Shown: in pieces, positions 11,495 through 23,411 of the stretch
How the letters are laid out: each line of letters opens with the position of its first letter
Numbering within the stretch: the stretch's first letter is position 1
Made by a program: the position numbers and the translations under genes
Assembly: GCA_028829895.1 (NCBI GenBank)
Contig: CM054179.1
Coordinates: 98,699,375-98,763,374 of the forward strand
DNA length: 64,000 bases
DNA from: Sinotaia quadrata
Taxonomy: Eukaryota; Mollusca; Gastropoda; Architaenioglossa; Viviparidae
Reading direction: 5' to 3'
Notes under the pieces: model-generated
What the model was told of the DNA's origin: nothing
Databases searched by the model: none
The model's input: only the letters and a program-made list of their open reading frames with translations

Positions 11495-12215
11495 TAAAGC
11501 AAGCAAAGCAATTCTGCAGGGGAAATAATTAAGCAAGCAATATAATTAGTCTAAAGATGGAATTAGGCAAGTCATTTAAACAAGCACCGTTATTCATCAA
11601 GCAAAGAATTTAAGCAAGTAATTTAGTTAAGCAAGCAATTTAACTAATAAAAGTTATTCATCAAGCAAAGTAATTATGCGAACAATTTAATTAGGCAAGC
11701 ATAGTAATTCATCAAGCGAAGTAATTAATCAGGCAATTTAAGAAAGCAAAGTCATTCATCAAGTAAAGTAATTAAGATCGCAAAGTAATTCAAACAAGCA
11801 ATGCAGTTAAGCTAGTAAAATTATTATGCCAAAAGTGTAAAAAATCTAGCAAAGTTATTAAGCCAAACAATGTAATTAAGTAGCAAAGTTATTAGGCCAA
11901 CAGTGTAATTAAGGAAGCAAAGTTATTCATCAAGCAAAATAATTAAGCAAGGAAAGCTATTCATCAAGCAAAATAATTAAGCAAACTCTTTAAGCAAGTA
12001 GAATTATTCTTCAAAGTAATTAAGCTAGAAAAGTTATTAAGCAAGCAAAGTAATTACATAAGCATTGTAATTAAGTTAGAAAAATTATTAAGCTAGCAAA
12101 TGTATTGAAATTAGCAAATTTATTAGGTCAGCAATATAATTGATTTAGTATGCCAACGATGTAAATAAAGACGCAAAGTTATTCATCAAAGCCAGACAGT
12201 TAATCAGTTAAGTAA
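11495..12215. repeat. 720 bp degenerate AAGCAAAGTAATT array
   Basis: AAGCAAGCAA, AAAGTTATTCATCAAGC and AAAGTAATTAAGC motifs alternate with spacing near 20 bp across the whole span. Divergence is high, so this is an old array with no clean unit. Confidence 0.8.
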
Positions 12216-12378
12216 GCCTTCACTTTCACTGTTGACTATCATAACAGTTTAAAGACAACGAATTTTCCTCATTGCTTAATTATCTATTAAACTGTTCCAA
12301 CCACAAACCGCCTTTATTGTTTATCGGGGTCTTTGTCAATGGAGATTATCACGAACGTGCACGCACGCATGCACATAC

Positions 12379-12379
<1 letters not shown>

Positions 12380-12471
<92 letters not shown>
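12380..12471. repeat. (GATA)n-(GA)n compound microsatellite
   Basis: About seven GATA units pass directly into about 32 GA units. Confidence 0.98.
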
Positions 12472-12475
<4 letters not shown>

Positions 12476-12568
12476 GATACACATACAAAGTACTGAATTA
12501 CGCACACTCACACCAAATACACAGGATAAACTGTAATATTAATTTAATAACAATAGTTCCTTATGTAC

Positions 12569-12902
12569 CCCCTAGTTCCCAACCATAGCGCAACACTTCC
12601 ATAGTTCCCAATCATGGCGTCACACTTCCCTAGTTCCCAACCATCCCTAGTTCCCAATCATAGCGCCACACTTCCCTAGTTCCCAATCATAGTGCCACAC
12701 TTCCGTAGTTCCCAATCATAGTGCCAACTTCCCTAGTTTCCAATCATAGCGCTACACTTCCCTAGTTCCCAAACATAGTGTCACACTTCCCTAGTTCCCA
12801 CTCATAGTGCCACACTTCCCTAGTTCCCAATCATAGTGCCACACTTCCCTAGTTCCCAATCATAGTGCCACACTTCCCTAGTTCCCAATCATAGCTCCAC
12901 AC
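12569..12902. repeat. 29 bp minisatellite, about 12 copies
   Basis: CCCTAGTTCCCAATCATAGT units, with starts 29 bp apart in the 3' half (12791, 12820). The 5' copies are shorter and more divergent; the 3' copies are nearly identical. Confidence 0.93.
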
Positions 12903-12904
12903 TA

Positions 12905-13792
12905 GAATCGACTTACAAGAAGAGAAACTCAATTATTCTCTCTAATACGAATGTTGTTTATCTCTACCACCAGCGTGGGCAAAAAACATATGCTTTGCGA
13001 GCTTCCTTTAATTTTCGCTTTAAATTGTGATTGAATTTTGAGAATAGCTCCAATTTTTTTTTTTTTTTAAATCTGTCAAGTGTCTCCTGGAATGCATCCT
13101 TTAATAGCTCGAAAATGTCTTTAGAAAAACTAAAGTATTACAAATTTGCTTCCTTCTGAAACTGAACCATTATTATCCCGATAATTCGGTCCTGTGGTGC
13201 TCACGTTGTGCACACAAACCCCATCCGATCTCGTAAATCCTCGCCAAGTCTCGTAAAGTTACGTACACGGTAATTTAACACTAAATCTTGTTTTAAGGGC
13301 TTTGCTTCTTTTGGAGTTTGCTAAACCATCTCTTCTCAAAATGAAGGGTTAACAAAAATCTTTATGTGAGCTGTGCAACTTAACAAGAAGATACAATTGC
13401 TGTTGTTCGCTTCCGATTTTTTTCCAGAATAGATTTTGACGTATTTTGGAGTTGAATAAAGGTTTTGTATGCACAACAATGGTCCGCGTTGAAAGAAGAT
13501 GCAAAGGAAATGGAATAAAAGAGATACATTAGTGCGCGAGCATGTTGACTGGGACATTAATGTGGATGGGTGTTGTTTTTATTTTACCTGATTTTATTTT
13601 TGTTATTTTATTTTATTTTGCGTTTCAGGGGTAAAGTGGTATATACACTCACTGTTGAAGTTAGAATTTAAAATTAGAAATAGAGAACAAGTAGTAAAAC
13701 AATGAACTTATTTTTTTAAAAATAAAATCATTTCATTTATATCAGAAACTACAGAAACGATGAATTACATAATGTGCCTCATTTCTTCTATT

Positions 13793-13795
<3 letters not shown>
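12905..13795. other. unassigned unique sequence
   Basis: No gene recognised. A T run lies at about 13056-13067 and TTTTATTTTATTTT text at 13577-13620. Confidence 0.4.

Positions 13796-13864
<69 letters not shown>
13796..13864. repeat. (CT)n microsatellite
   Basis: Pure CT run of about 34 units. Confidence 0.98.
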
Positions 13865-13867
<3 letters not shown>

Positions 13868-13955
13868 GAAATACAACAATTTTGAAAATGTGCAAGTTTT
13901 TCTTTTGCTTTCTTTATTCGCTTAAGAGAATCGGGTTCATTAAAGTCCATGATTA

Positions 13956-14067
13956 GAGTATTGTATTTTTAATAAGGGTATGTTTGTGATTTGAGTATTG
14001 TATTTTTAATAAGGGTATGTTTGTGATTTGAGTATTGTATTTTTAATAAGGGTATGTTTGTGTGATT
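13956..14067. repeat. 37 bp tandem triplication
   Basis: GAGTATTGTATTTTTAATAA units start at 13956, 13993 and 14030 and are nearly identical. Confidence 0.95.
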
Positions 14068-14069
14068 TG

Positions 14070-14596
14070 CATAACTTGAAAAGCAACGTCGATGCCTGAG
14101 AAGACTTCACCTTCACAAGCATACCCCAAAAAGAATTAAATTGAACAAATTAGATTTTTTTTCGATAAAGAAGAAATAACGCAGCTTTCTTTTTCACTCC
14201 GAGTGAACTCTGTCAAAATTTCGAAACCGTTTCATGTTATAATACCAGAACAGGGAGGCCATTAATTCATAGCTCCCGCACCACGTGATCACGTGATCCC
14301 TTTGCATGTAAATGGCCAATCATGCAAACGAACACTGGCTGTGTTAGTCATTGGATAGTACTGAGGTCAGCTGAACACACTTAGAAACTTCAAGTAACTT
14401 CTTGCCAAATGAAACGGGTTGCATAACAAAATTGAACTTCATACACAATAATCTACTTCAAATTCTTTTTCATTCCAATTGCGCGCGAAAAGGAAAGATT
14501 GCTAGCTTGGTTTATTATTTTAAAGCAATCAATAATTAATTAGAACAAATGCATGCGCATTTTGTGGAAATAAATAAACTACAAGCAAAAGATGCC
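14070..14596. other. unassigned unique sequence
   Basis: CACGTGATCACGTGATC at about 14282-14298 is a short overlapping palindrome. No gene recognised. Confidence 0.4.
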
Positions 14597-14715
14597 ACCC
14601 ACCCCCACCCCCACACACACCTACATACACTCGCAAACCTACAACCACACACACACTCATATATGCACACATCCACATCCACACATACATACACGCACGT
14701 GCACACACACGCACG

Positions 14716-14753
<38 letters not shown>
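14597..14753. repeat. CA-rich region with (CA)n core
   Basis: Degenerate CAC/CATA text ends in a pure CA run at about 14717-14753. Confidence 0.95.
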
Positions 14754-14754
<1 letters not shown>

Positions 14755-16227
14755 TTTAAAGCCAAGGTCAGAGAATTCAATAGAAAGAGGGGTAATTGGA
14801 CTGATTGTTCGAGTTGTTTATTGATTTCACCTACTGTATAGATTTAAGTCCTGTTGTTTTCCTGCAAAAAAAAATGTCACCTCAACTGTTATGATTCTGC
14901 GAACTGGCGCTAAGGACTAAGGACATATTACATTTAGATTTTATAGTTATACTTTTTTTAACTAATGAAAGGAGGGGGGGGAAACTGTCTTTGGTTAGTT
15001 ATTTAGTTGTGGTGGTGGTGGCGGTGATAATGGTTACACTCGCTTCCTTCTCTTGTAGGGCTATCGTGGCACTACGGACGTTCTCGGTCCTAGATTGTTT
15101 TGGTACGACTTGCCTCCCCTTTCTGCATTATGGATCACCATGTGGGTAGCTCACAATCGAAGCCCCTCCTTCTTATTGTAGGAGGCTCTTCCGATTTCGC
15201 GCTGGATGATGGGGTGGTTGTGGGGGAAGGGGAATGGGTGTTTTGGCCCGCTGGCTATGTCATCCTAGTTGTTGTAGGCGTCACTGCCGACTGCACTGTT
15301 GTTATGCTTGTTTCTCTTTCGTTGTTCTGTATTATCTCTTTTAGTCCGTGTGTTTCGTAGCTGGCTGGTTGGTTAAGCTGATGTTGGTATTTCTTTGGTA
15401 ACTCTGAGATCCCTTTTTTCTTTTCTTTTTTATAAATTTGTTTATTATATATTTTATTAACTTTTATTATTATTGATTTATTATTTTTACTTAACTATTT
15501 TTATTAATATTTAGTTTATTTTTGTTGTTTTATATTTTTTAATTTGCTATTTATATTTATGGTAAAGATTTGTGTACTTGGGTGGTTACAATAATATTTA
15601 TTTTAGTTTAGTTTTAGTTTTTTCCTATTCGGTTTTTGGGTTTTTAATTGTTATTGCTGTTCATTTCTCAAGGTGTGTTGTTTTATTTTGGGTATTTGGT
15701 TTTTTATATTTAGGTGGACCTGCCAATCATTACTTTAGTCGACTAGTCCTAGGGCTTGTCCTGGACGTGGTGGGGTGGTAGGGGCATCACTGGGGGTGCA
15801 GACAGAATGTAAAAAAGAACAGACCTCCTGGGTGCAATGGGGTGGGGATGAAATAAAGGATACACATTTACATTACAATACAGACACCCCTTTTCTTAGG
15901 ATTCCTTCTTATATGCATCACATTTAACATTCATACATAACCAGACTGAGGACAACCGTACAACACCGGTCAGACACAAACTACAACAACAGGAAAAAAG
16001 AAAAAAATTCTCATAAACATATAGGTCCCATGCAGGGAAAAAAACACTGGTTTATAATCCAACACTAGCTCCCAACTCATACCCAGTTAGTGAGACTATC
16101 GGTTTACATGTATACATTAATTTGATATTTAGGACCTGAGGTGTCAGGCCTGATGATCTGTTCCCTTGTTGTTTGTTTGTATTGAATTGATAATTTAATT
16201 ATATTATAGCTTCATAAAATTGGTTAT
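14755..16227. other. unassigned sequence, partly AT-rich
   Basis: Positions 15405-15560 are almost pure A/T (TTATTA text). The minus-strand complement of 15100-15300 reads as a Ser/Thr/Pro-rich stretch, as in linkers of LINE ORF1 proteins, but no conserved motif was found. No host gene recognised. Confidence 0.35.
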
Positions 16228-16357
16228 AATAGATATATCGAAAATGGTCGATACCAGCCGTGTAATTGTCGTAGACGCTACAATGCGTCGGTATTTTCAA
16301 TATGGCGGAAGTTCGGCGACAGTGTATTTGCTCTTGCGTCCTCTCCATATATAGGCC
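16228..16357 (-). promoter_or_regulatory. promoter-like interspersed repeat, copy 1
   Basis: On the minus strand this reads TATATATGGAG, then ACACTGTCGCC, then CCGCCATATTGAAAAT, then TTGTAGCGT. The same ordered blocks occur on the plus strand at 45925-46056. A TATA-like box, a start-site-sized gap and a YY1-type CCGCCATATTG (plus-strand CAATATGGCGG at 16298-16308) look like a Pol II core promoter. Two diverged copies in opposite orientation imply an interspersed element, such as a retrotransposon 5' end, or paralogous promoters. No gene was recognised downstream on the minus strand. Confidence 0.4.
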
Positions 16358-16658
16358 GTGGGGATGGGAAATAGAGTATTTTTCGGTTTTGTGGTTGTTG
16401 TTGGTGGAGGCATTATTTCTTCCTTTCCAGACCTTGCATGAACACCTTCATTTAAGATGTTCTCGGCCCCGGAGGGAGGTGGCTCCTTGATTCCCCTCAC
16501 TACAGTAAACCGTGTGGACCGCTCAGTATCCAAGCAAACCACCCACCCACCCGCAAAAATGGGGAGGGCGGTGAGAAGGCATATCAAAGAGCGATTGATT
16601 TGTCGGTGTTAGCGCTTCCGGACGAAGCCGATATCGCACTAAGGACCAAAAATATTTT

Positions 16659-16660
<2 letters not shown>
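16358..16660. other. sequence upstream of the promoter-like repeat
   Basis: GC-richer than its surroundings. The minus-strand frame at 16297-16587 runs into the repeat. It has a short Pro/Thr/Lys-rich stretch but no domain I recognise, and is probably not a gene. Confidence 0.35.
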
Positions 16661-16662
<2 letters not shown>

Positions 16663-16707
<45 letters not shown>

Positions 16708-16716
16708 ACGCACGCA

Positions 16717-16755
<39 letters not shown>
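16663..16755. repeat. (CA)n microsatellite, interrupted by ACGC units
   Basis: Two CA blocks separated by GAACGCACGCACGCACATA. Followed by a short AAAG block. Confidence 0.97.
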
Positions 16756-16756
<1 letters not shown>

Positions 16757-16759
16757 GAA

Positions 16760-17027
16760 AGAAAGAGGAGTGACTCATTGGTCACTGCTTGTTTTGGCTA
16801 TGTTCTTGGTGGGTGAGGCAGGCAAGAAACCATGTCCAGACGGGGCAAACGGAGATTGAAGTCTCCTCACGCCCCGCTCCACATTCCACTGACTGGGGCA
16901 GCTAAAGTCTTTGAGGGCCTAGTTCACTTATTCCCAGATTGTCCTTTACCTTTTCTACGTTCAAAGAATTCTAGAGTGAGAGTGTTTTCTTCTGACAGGT
17001 GGTTGACTAGAAAGGGGTTCTGAGATT
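16760..17027 (-). mobile_element. probable 3' UTR of the truncated LINE
   Basis: Sequence directly downstream of the LINE stop codon on the minus strand, ending at an AAAG block and a CA microsatellite. The 3' boundary is inferred from position only; no second copy is present to define it. Confidence 0.3.
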
Positions 17028-17880
17028 TTATCTTTTCATGAATGATGGGAAGTTCTTTGTTTGTCTGTTGCTTTTTTTTTCTTGAGGGGATGGGGGAAGA
17101 GATTTAAAATTCATGAGAGAGAGGATTAGTATTATATGTTGGAGAAGATTTTGAAGAGTTTCTGGCATAGGAGCTAGGGAGGACTGAAAATATTGGTGAG
17201 GGATATGATATGGGTCTACCATTTTTAGGAGGTATTTATAGAAGTCACCTATTTGGTTGTTAACGAGATTGCATTCAAAGGATGGTATATTTGGTTTCTC
17301 TCGCCTTCCTTACATGGTCATTTGGCTGCTAAGAAGCAAGAGAATTTACTACTGAGTCGAATTCTATATATTAAGGTGTCTTCACTTCTATGTCCTGAGT
17401 AGAAATTGGGGGGTGGGGTAGAAGGAAGGGGTAGCTACGCGATATACTGTTTTTTCCACCGTAGAAAATTACTTTCTTAAGGCTAAAATGTATCCTGTGT
17501 GTCGGAGGGGGGGGGGGTAGTCTATTTCCTTGTCATTGGTTATTAAACCTAAGATTAGCTAATGCGTCGGCCCTTCCGTTACTAAGGATTCCTACGTTAG
17601 ATGGAGTCCATATTAAATTAACTTAGACGTTACTAATTCAAAGGGAGTGAACAATTTTACAAAAACCACAATCTAAGTCCTGTCTGGTTCTTGGCTTATT
17701 CCTAATGGAGGTGACAGCAGAGAGTAGGCTAAGGCCTCATTATTTTACCGTCTTTAATTTCGGTACGTTTATAGGAGCTCAATTAGTATGGCCTTACTTT
17801 CAGCTGATATTTTATGGGGTCTTTTTATTTCTTGCACAGTAAAAGATATAAAATAATTATAGAAAGAAATAATAAAAAAT
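17028..17880 (-). pseudogene. 5'-truncated LINE: RNase H and C-terminal end, decayed
   Basis: This is the end of a non-LTR retrotransposon ORF2 of a clade carrying RNase H (the I/Jockey-type group). On the minus strand KISAESKAILIEL (codons near 17781-17815) matches the helix with the catalytic Glu. IWTPSNVGI (17587-17613) and GRADALAN (17554-17577) match the hallmark (V)PSHVGI..N..AD.LA end of RNase HI, with Asn replacing the usual His. YRIRLSSKFSCFLAAK (about 17325-17380) fits the post-RNase H region that normally precedes a Cys/His motif, followed by a last open piece ending in a stop at 17028. Several in-frame stops and at least two frameshifts break it. No reverse transcriptase or endonuclease is visible, as expected for 5' truncation. 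It is a dead copy. Confidence 0.8.
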
Positions 17881-18880
17881 ATATTTCATCTTAATTTAAT
17901 TGCTGTTAGTGCGTCTCTTTATTTATTCTTACGTTACGACACCAGATGAACTCGTCAGACCGATTTACCTACCCAAGGGTTAGTTCGCCGATTCTTATTG
18001 GGTGCTAAATAACCCGCCACCTTCAATCCCTCCTTGTTTTTCGAGTACGTTTTACAAGGAGTTTCTAGAGAATGCAATAATTATCTTAGGAATTTCATAA
18101 GCTCTCAAGGAGTTTGTAGATAATACATTGATAATATCGTAGGAATTTTTTATCCTCTTCTGCAAAAAAAAAAACGAAAAAAAACGTTAAGTGCATATGT
18201 GCGCGTCAAGACAGCCCAAAACTGATCAAGCCCTGGATATAAAAAGATTGAAGTAAATGTACAAGTCTATCGATAACAGGGGAGACTACTCTCGCGATGA
18301 ATTTCAGCGGGACGAACTTAACTTAAACATCAGCATACTGTACTCAGAAAATCTGCTTTCATAATCTGACATTCACAATAAAAATATATTTTAAAGATTT
18401 TACAAGGATTTCAGGGACATAAATATTTGTTATTTTGTAATATAATCCGCTGTCTAATAATTTTTTTAAAAATCCTTCTAGAGCCTAAAATTTAAAATCT
18501 TCTCTAAGTCGCCAGTTTACGTTTGGTAACTCTTGGTAAATATTTAACTTCTGATATTTCTTTTACAAACTATCGGATCTGTCATTTTATGAAATGAAAA
18601 CAATTTATAGATAACAATATTAGATGTATCACTAGATTGGGACTTAAACTGTTTGTAAACTTATTAATAGATTTTGTTTAGTTCTTGTTGTATATTTGTG
18701 AACTAATTTTTATATTTAACTTGCCATTTCATTACGATCTCGGCCCCTTTAAATTATGCGGATGACTTAGGTTGTTGGTTTATATATAGACATTCGTCCT
18801 AGACCTTGCCTATTGATACTAAGAAGCACTGACAATTAAAAAATAATGAGCCCTTCATGAAGTCGTAATAGTTTGTATTT
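17881..18880. other. AT-rich unassigned sequence
   Basis: Upstream of the LINE remnant and beyond its apparent 5' truncation. At 18055-18150, GGAGTTT.TAGA.AAT is duplicated about 58 bp apart. No gene recognised. Confidence 0.4.
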
Positions 18881-18921
18881 TTTCTCATCATCATCATCAT
18901 CATTGTCGTCGTTGTCGTCAA
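18881..18921. repeat. (ATC)n/(GTC)n triplet tract
   Basis: Six CAT units followed by GTC/GTT triplets. Confidence 0.93.
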
Positions 18922-18946
18922 AGCTATCAATTAAAATTTAATAGTA

Positions 18947-19137
18947 GAGTCACCAGTTTTCAAAGTGACCTACTAAATTTGAAGGGCGAGTCACTAGTTT
19001 TCAAAGTGACCTACTAAATTTGAAGGGCGAGTCACTAGTTTTCAAAGTGACCGACTAAATTTGAAGAGCGAGTCACTAGTTTTCAAAGTGACCTACTAAA
19101 TTTAAAGAGCGAGTCACCAGTTTTCAAAGTGATCGAT
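18947..19137. repeat. 41 bp minisatellite, 4.6 copies
   Basis: GAGTCACTAGTTTTCAAAGT units start at 18947, 18988 and 19029. Each unit contains GTCAC and GTGAC half-sites, giving an imperfect inverted repeat within the unit. Confidence 0.95.
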
Positions 19138-19221
19138 TGCATTTAATGTATCTTCAATATGTTGTTTTTTTTTGTGGCAGGTCAGAATTTAGAAAATCTT
19201 TAAGGAACAACAATGACTTCA

Positions 19222-19402
19222 TCTTCATCCATTTGTTAATTATGACACATCATCATTTTTAATTATGACACATCATCATTTGTTAATTATGATACATCAT
19301 CCATTTGTTAATTTTTACACATCATCATTTGTTAAATATGACACATCATCCATTTATTAATTATTACCCATCATCCATTTATTAATTATTACTCATCATC
19401 CT
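19222..19402. repeat. about 29 bp degenerate minisatellite
   Basis: ACACATCATC(C)ATTTGTTAAT recurs about seven times with small length changes. Confidence 0.88.
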
Positions 19403-19814
19403 GGACGAGCATCATAGAAACTTGTCCCAGCGCTTTATTATGATGGAAGCAATCTCTCTATGGCAACCGAATGTCATCAACGTGGGACTGTCAGGACACA
19501 GGATTGCGTCTTATGACACAAAGGTAAGGATCGGATATAGGGATACAAAGAGCTAGTCCGGGAACAGAGCCCCTATTGGAAACCATCACATAGAGGTCTG
19601 CGCTGGGCTGTTTACCATTAACTGATACATTTAGTTTTCTTTCAGACAGATGTAATTTTAACTAAATACGGCAACAACAGGAGTGTTCGAAACAAGAAAC
19701 AAACAAGGAAACAAGTAGGAAACGATGGAGCAGTCGTGGTGTTAAAGGTCAGATCAATCAAGAAGTGTGAGAAGTGAAATATTTCTACCATCTACTGCAC
19801 AGAGGTCATTAACA
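19403..19814. other. unassigned unique sequence
   Basis: No repeat or gene recognised. Confidence 0.4.
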
Positions 19815-19955
19815 ACAGTTATAATGACAGTTATAAGGACATAGTCTTTTTACGACAGTTATAAGGACAGTCTTTTTACGACAGTTATAAGGACAGTCTT
19901 TTTACGACAGTTATAAGGACAGTCTTTTTACGACAATTATAAGGATAGTTATAAT
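19815..19955. repeat. 26 bp minisatellite, about 5 copies
   Basis: ACGACAGTTATAAGGACAGT followed by CTTTTT, with starts 26 bp apart (19861, 19887). Confidence 0.93.
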
Positions 19956-21579
19956 GACAGTTTCAGTGCTGTGGTAGAGTGATAAACTGACTAGAAATCC
20001 CTGAAAAGATGTTCCTGATATAGTTCAGATACTGAGACAAAACAATTTTTTTACAAGATTTTTTCAAAATATAAAAATGATAAATTAGACATTGAGCGAT
20101 AGACATTCAAGTCACGAGTTTCATTTTTTTCGAAGGGGCTTCACAATAGATATTTTTTTAAGTGATGGTAAAATGCCGGTAGAATAGAAAGAGAAGAATG
20201 TATGATATCTACCAGAGCAGGTAATATAGCTAGCATCCAAACAATCAAGGGACTAAGCAACAGTGAGGGCAGGAAATGAACATGTTTGACGCGACTTGCA
20301 GGCAAGAAGGTGGTTTTGAGAATTGTTTGTTGAAAGGCTGCGGAAATTGGATGAAATGTTGTGAAAGATGGTTGTTGAAACTGGGCTGTAAGGTTGAAAG
20401 CCGGTAACGTAACGGGGGGTGGTGTAGATTGGTCTCTAAAAGTTTTCCATCTTGTCGTGGACAACTGTGTAAATTGATCCTTGTAGAGTGTCGTCACAGA
20501 ATTCTGTGGTTGAAAGCTGGGGTGTGGCGGTGGGGAATTATTCCTGCCGTTAATTTACTGTTATGCAGAACCACTATTTATAGATTCACGACTACAATTT
20601 ATCCGTTATAGAGAACAACCATTTACAGTTGGTGCTGTCGCTGAGATTTGTTCTGTGAACAAAGGTGGGTTATCCTCAAAGAGAGCACCATTCGTAACAG
20701 TCAGTACTTGTGGCAACTTGATAAATTTGTTTATAATGATAACCACTGCCCGACAGTTCTACAGCATCCTCTCTTGGCAGTGTGTAACCTATTCTATTTG
20801 CTTTACGACGGAACATATCCGAGCCGTCAGTTGTTGGCACGCGGTTCCAAGAAGTCAAAAAGAAGAGAACATCACACAAGAACGCGCGCAAGCTGCTCAG
20901 CCATCTTGACAGTTGCGATTTCATGTCACGGATTAGCTGCGATGTACTAGCTGACTAGCTGAACTGGTGCTACGAGATCTGGGAGAGAAATTCAAGGTGA
21001 CATATTGTGATTCCTCAAGAGGTGTGCTATAAGTTCCGGAGAGACAGTAGTGGGAGCCAGAGTACCAGCATCAGATATGTACAAAATCCATTCTACCGGG
21101 TGGTCGTGTCTATGAAACTACGTTCTCTAAAAATGTGAAGAGATTGTAAGAGTTATATATATATAGGTCATTGGGTCGACCAAATGGAAAATTGACATCT
21201 CTTGACAATCATTAAGCTACCAAAAGCAGCATTATACAACTCAAGTCGAGCAGAAAATATTGTAGAAGCATGGAATGGGTTAGTTTATATTTTACGACTG
21301 GGTAAAGGTGATAGATGTACAAGAAACTGTTATTTAATCATAATTTATTTATTTATTATTAATAAACAGAATTATTTCCAAGTGGATGAGTTGATTGAAA
21401 TCATTCGAAAGGAGTGTGGTCGAAACTGAAAATAGAAAAAAATGAAAAAAACGTGAGAGAAGAAAAGGGATGGCATTCCTAACGATTATGGTCACAATGT
21501 GTACAATGAGGAAATGACGTCATATCATGCCCACCCGGTGTATCAAATCCGCACACTTTCCTTTGTCTCACGGTTGTAC
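19956..21579. other. unassigned sequence, possible old retroelement
   Basis: Frames on both strands at 20141-20950 have mixed composition but overlap one another and show no domain. TTGGTGCTGTCGCTGAG near 20629 resembles a primer-binding site after an LTR, but no matching LTR pair was found. A short TATATATATA occurs near 21160. No gene called. Confidence 0.3.
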
Positions 21580-21672
21580 TGAGCCAAGTATCCATAAGAA
21601 GCAGTATGACTAAACAGTTTATCTCATCTTTGAGCCAAGTATCCATAAGAAGCAATATGACTAAACAGGTTT
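21580..21672. repeat. 51 bp tandem duplication
   Basis: TGAGCCAAGTATCCATAAGA occurs at 21580 and 21631 with one or two differences over about 42 bp. Confidence 0.93.
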
Positions 21673-22217
21673 TTTTTCAGTAAAGAAGTACCAGTTCGCA
21701 TTTTTTTTTTTGATTGGATGATCCAGTAGGTTTTACTTTGAAACATTCGTAAACGTTTCGGGCCGATCTAGATGTACACGTTGATGGGTCAAAGAAACAC
21801 TGTTATCAAATTCTCAGGGAGAGGGATGACCAACCATTGATTCTGCCCATTCAAGGATGGTCGACGAGAAGGGGAGACAACTGAAATAATTGGAGCTTTT
21901 CCTATGATTGTTTTCCCCTTCCTGCCGTCTATGGTCGATTGCTTTTTTCATAAAGCACAATTTTTCTGTGATGAAACCAGCTTGTAATCTGAGATGTTTG
22001 GATCTAAAGCGCACTACTAATTGGGGGTGGGGAAGGTGGGCAAATGGAGGTACTTTTGGCACATGTTGTGGCGATACAAGACAATGGCACGTGTCAAAGG
22101 AAGGAAACGTGATGGCTGTAGCTGAAAAATGGCGGGTTTACGAAAAGGGCGAACTTGCCGGAGGAGAAAAAATCATCCATCAGCTCTCGCTACTAAAACA
22201 AATACGTTGAACAGCAA

Positions 22218-22218
<1 letters not shown>
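21673..22218. other. unassigned sequence
   Basis: AAAATGGCGGG at 22126-22136 is a YY1-type motif. Frames on both strands at 21814-22210 overlap and are not recognisable. Confidence 0.35.

Positions 22219-22251
<33 letters not shown>
22219..22251. repeat. (CA)n microsatellite
   Basis: Pure CA run of about 16 units. Confidence 0.97.
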
Positions 22252-22253
<2 letters not shown>

Positions 22254-22993
22254 TAAGAGGAAGACACGAACATGATAAGCAAAACAGTTGAAGTCGAAGA
22301 CGCATGCAAATAAACTGCGCGAAATTTCCAGACAGTTGTTGTTTAGCCCGCAATGTGAGCCAAGAAGAAAACGGAATTTATAGAGTTGTTAGCGGTAATT
22401 TCAGAATGTCGGCAAGCTCTCGCCAAACAGAACAAACATTTTATAAATTTCGATCAAGACTAACAAAACTAATTTTGCTTGCTTATTGCCATCAGCGAGT
22501 TAGCATGGATTCCTTGTAGTTTGGTTTTTTCGTCAATGATTTTCTTTTATTTATTTTCTTTTTGAAAACAACCGATTAAAATTAGCCCATCTTAAGTAAG
22601 TAAAATAGACGCCAACAGATAAAGTTATAATTAAAACATGCTAAGAAATAATTTTCACTTATTCTTACGAAAATTCATATATCAATGTGTTTTCGTTTTT
22701 ACCGCACAGCCAATGTATGCCGTTTGAGAACTGATACACATTCTTTTGGTTTTAAATTCCAAATATGCGTGGTTAGAGTTCTTGCTGCCATCTCTGAAAA
22801 CTGACGCAATGGCATTGTTTCAATTTGGGTGTTAATTTTAGCGAATTTTAAAGGAATTTGAAGAGCGCCTGCAGTCAATAAACGCTAATAGGAAAAGGGT
22901 AACTGGAATACCAGAGCCTTGTTCTTAAGCTGGTCGAGATTAGAGGATCTGCTAAGCTCTGTCTCACTCTGCACCCCAACTGCGAACAATCGA
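22252..22993. other. unassigned sequence
   Basis: No recognised gene or repeat. The plus-strand frame at 22304-22519 has no domain I know. Confidence 0.4.
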
Positions 22994-23060
22994 GGGTTTG
23001 GAGCGGTTAGAGAGTCTGTTTCATCGCTGAGAACACAGGTTCAACTACGAGTTACGCAGG
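22994..23060 (+). mobile_element. tRNA-derived SINE head
   Basis: TTGGAGCGGTTAGAGAGTCT is a good box A context (compare tRNA GCNNAGNGGTTAGAG). At tRNA-like spacing it is followed by ACACAGGTTCAACTACG, a box B with mutations. The pairing capacity of a true tRNA is not evident. It is probably a decayed SINE. A minisatellite begins about 90 bp downstream, on its tail side. Confidence 0.6.
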
Positions 23061-23148
23061 TCCGAACCCAGTTTATTATGGTGTCAATCTCTGTCTCTTG
23101 TTTATTCTTTTGGTCAGCTGTAACTCTGATACAGTGTAGCCGTTCCGA

Positions 23149-23411
23149 CATTGTGAGTTTTTCGATGCCTGACCCCTGTTGAGGTATTGCACATTGTGAG
23201 TTTTTCTATGCCTAACCCCTGTTGAGGTATTGCACATTGTGAGTTTTTCTATGCCTAACCCCTGTTGAGGTATTGCACATTGTGTGTTTTTCTGTGCCTA
23301 TCCCCTGTTGAGGTACTGCATATTGTGAGTTTTTCTATGCCTATTCCCGGTTGAGGTATTGCATATTGTGAGTTTTTCTATGCCTATTCCCGGTTGAGGT
23401 ATTGCATGTCG
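23149..23411. repeat. 43 bp minisatellite, 6 copies
   Basis: CATTGTGAGTTTTTCTATGC units start at 23149, 23192 and 23235 and continue. Copies fall into CCTAACCCC and CCTATTCCC subtypes in order. Confidence 0.95.

Noticed and set aside
20141..20950. Possible LTR/primer-binding-site region (TTGGTGCTGTCGCTGAG near 20629) with open frames on both strands
   Set aside because: No second LTR, no gag or pol motif, and opposing frames overlap; kept only as unassigned.
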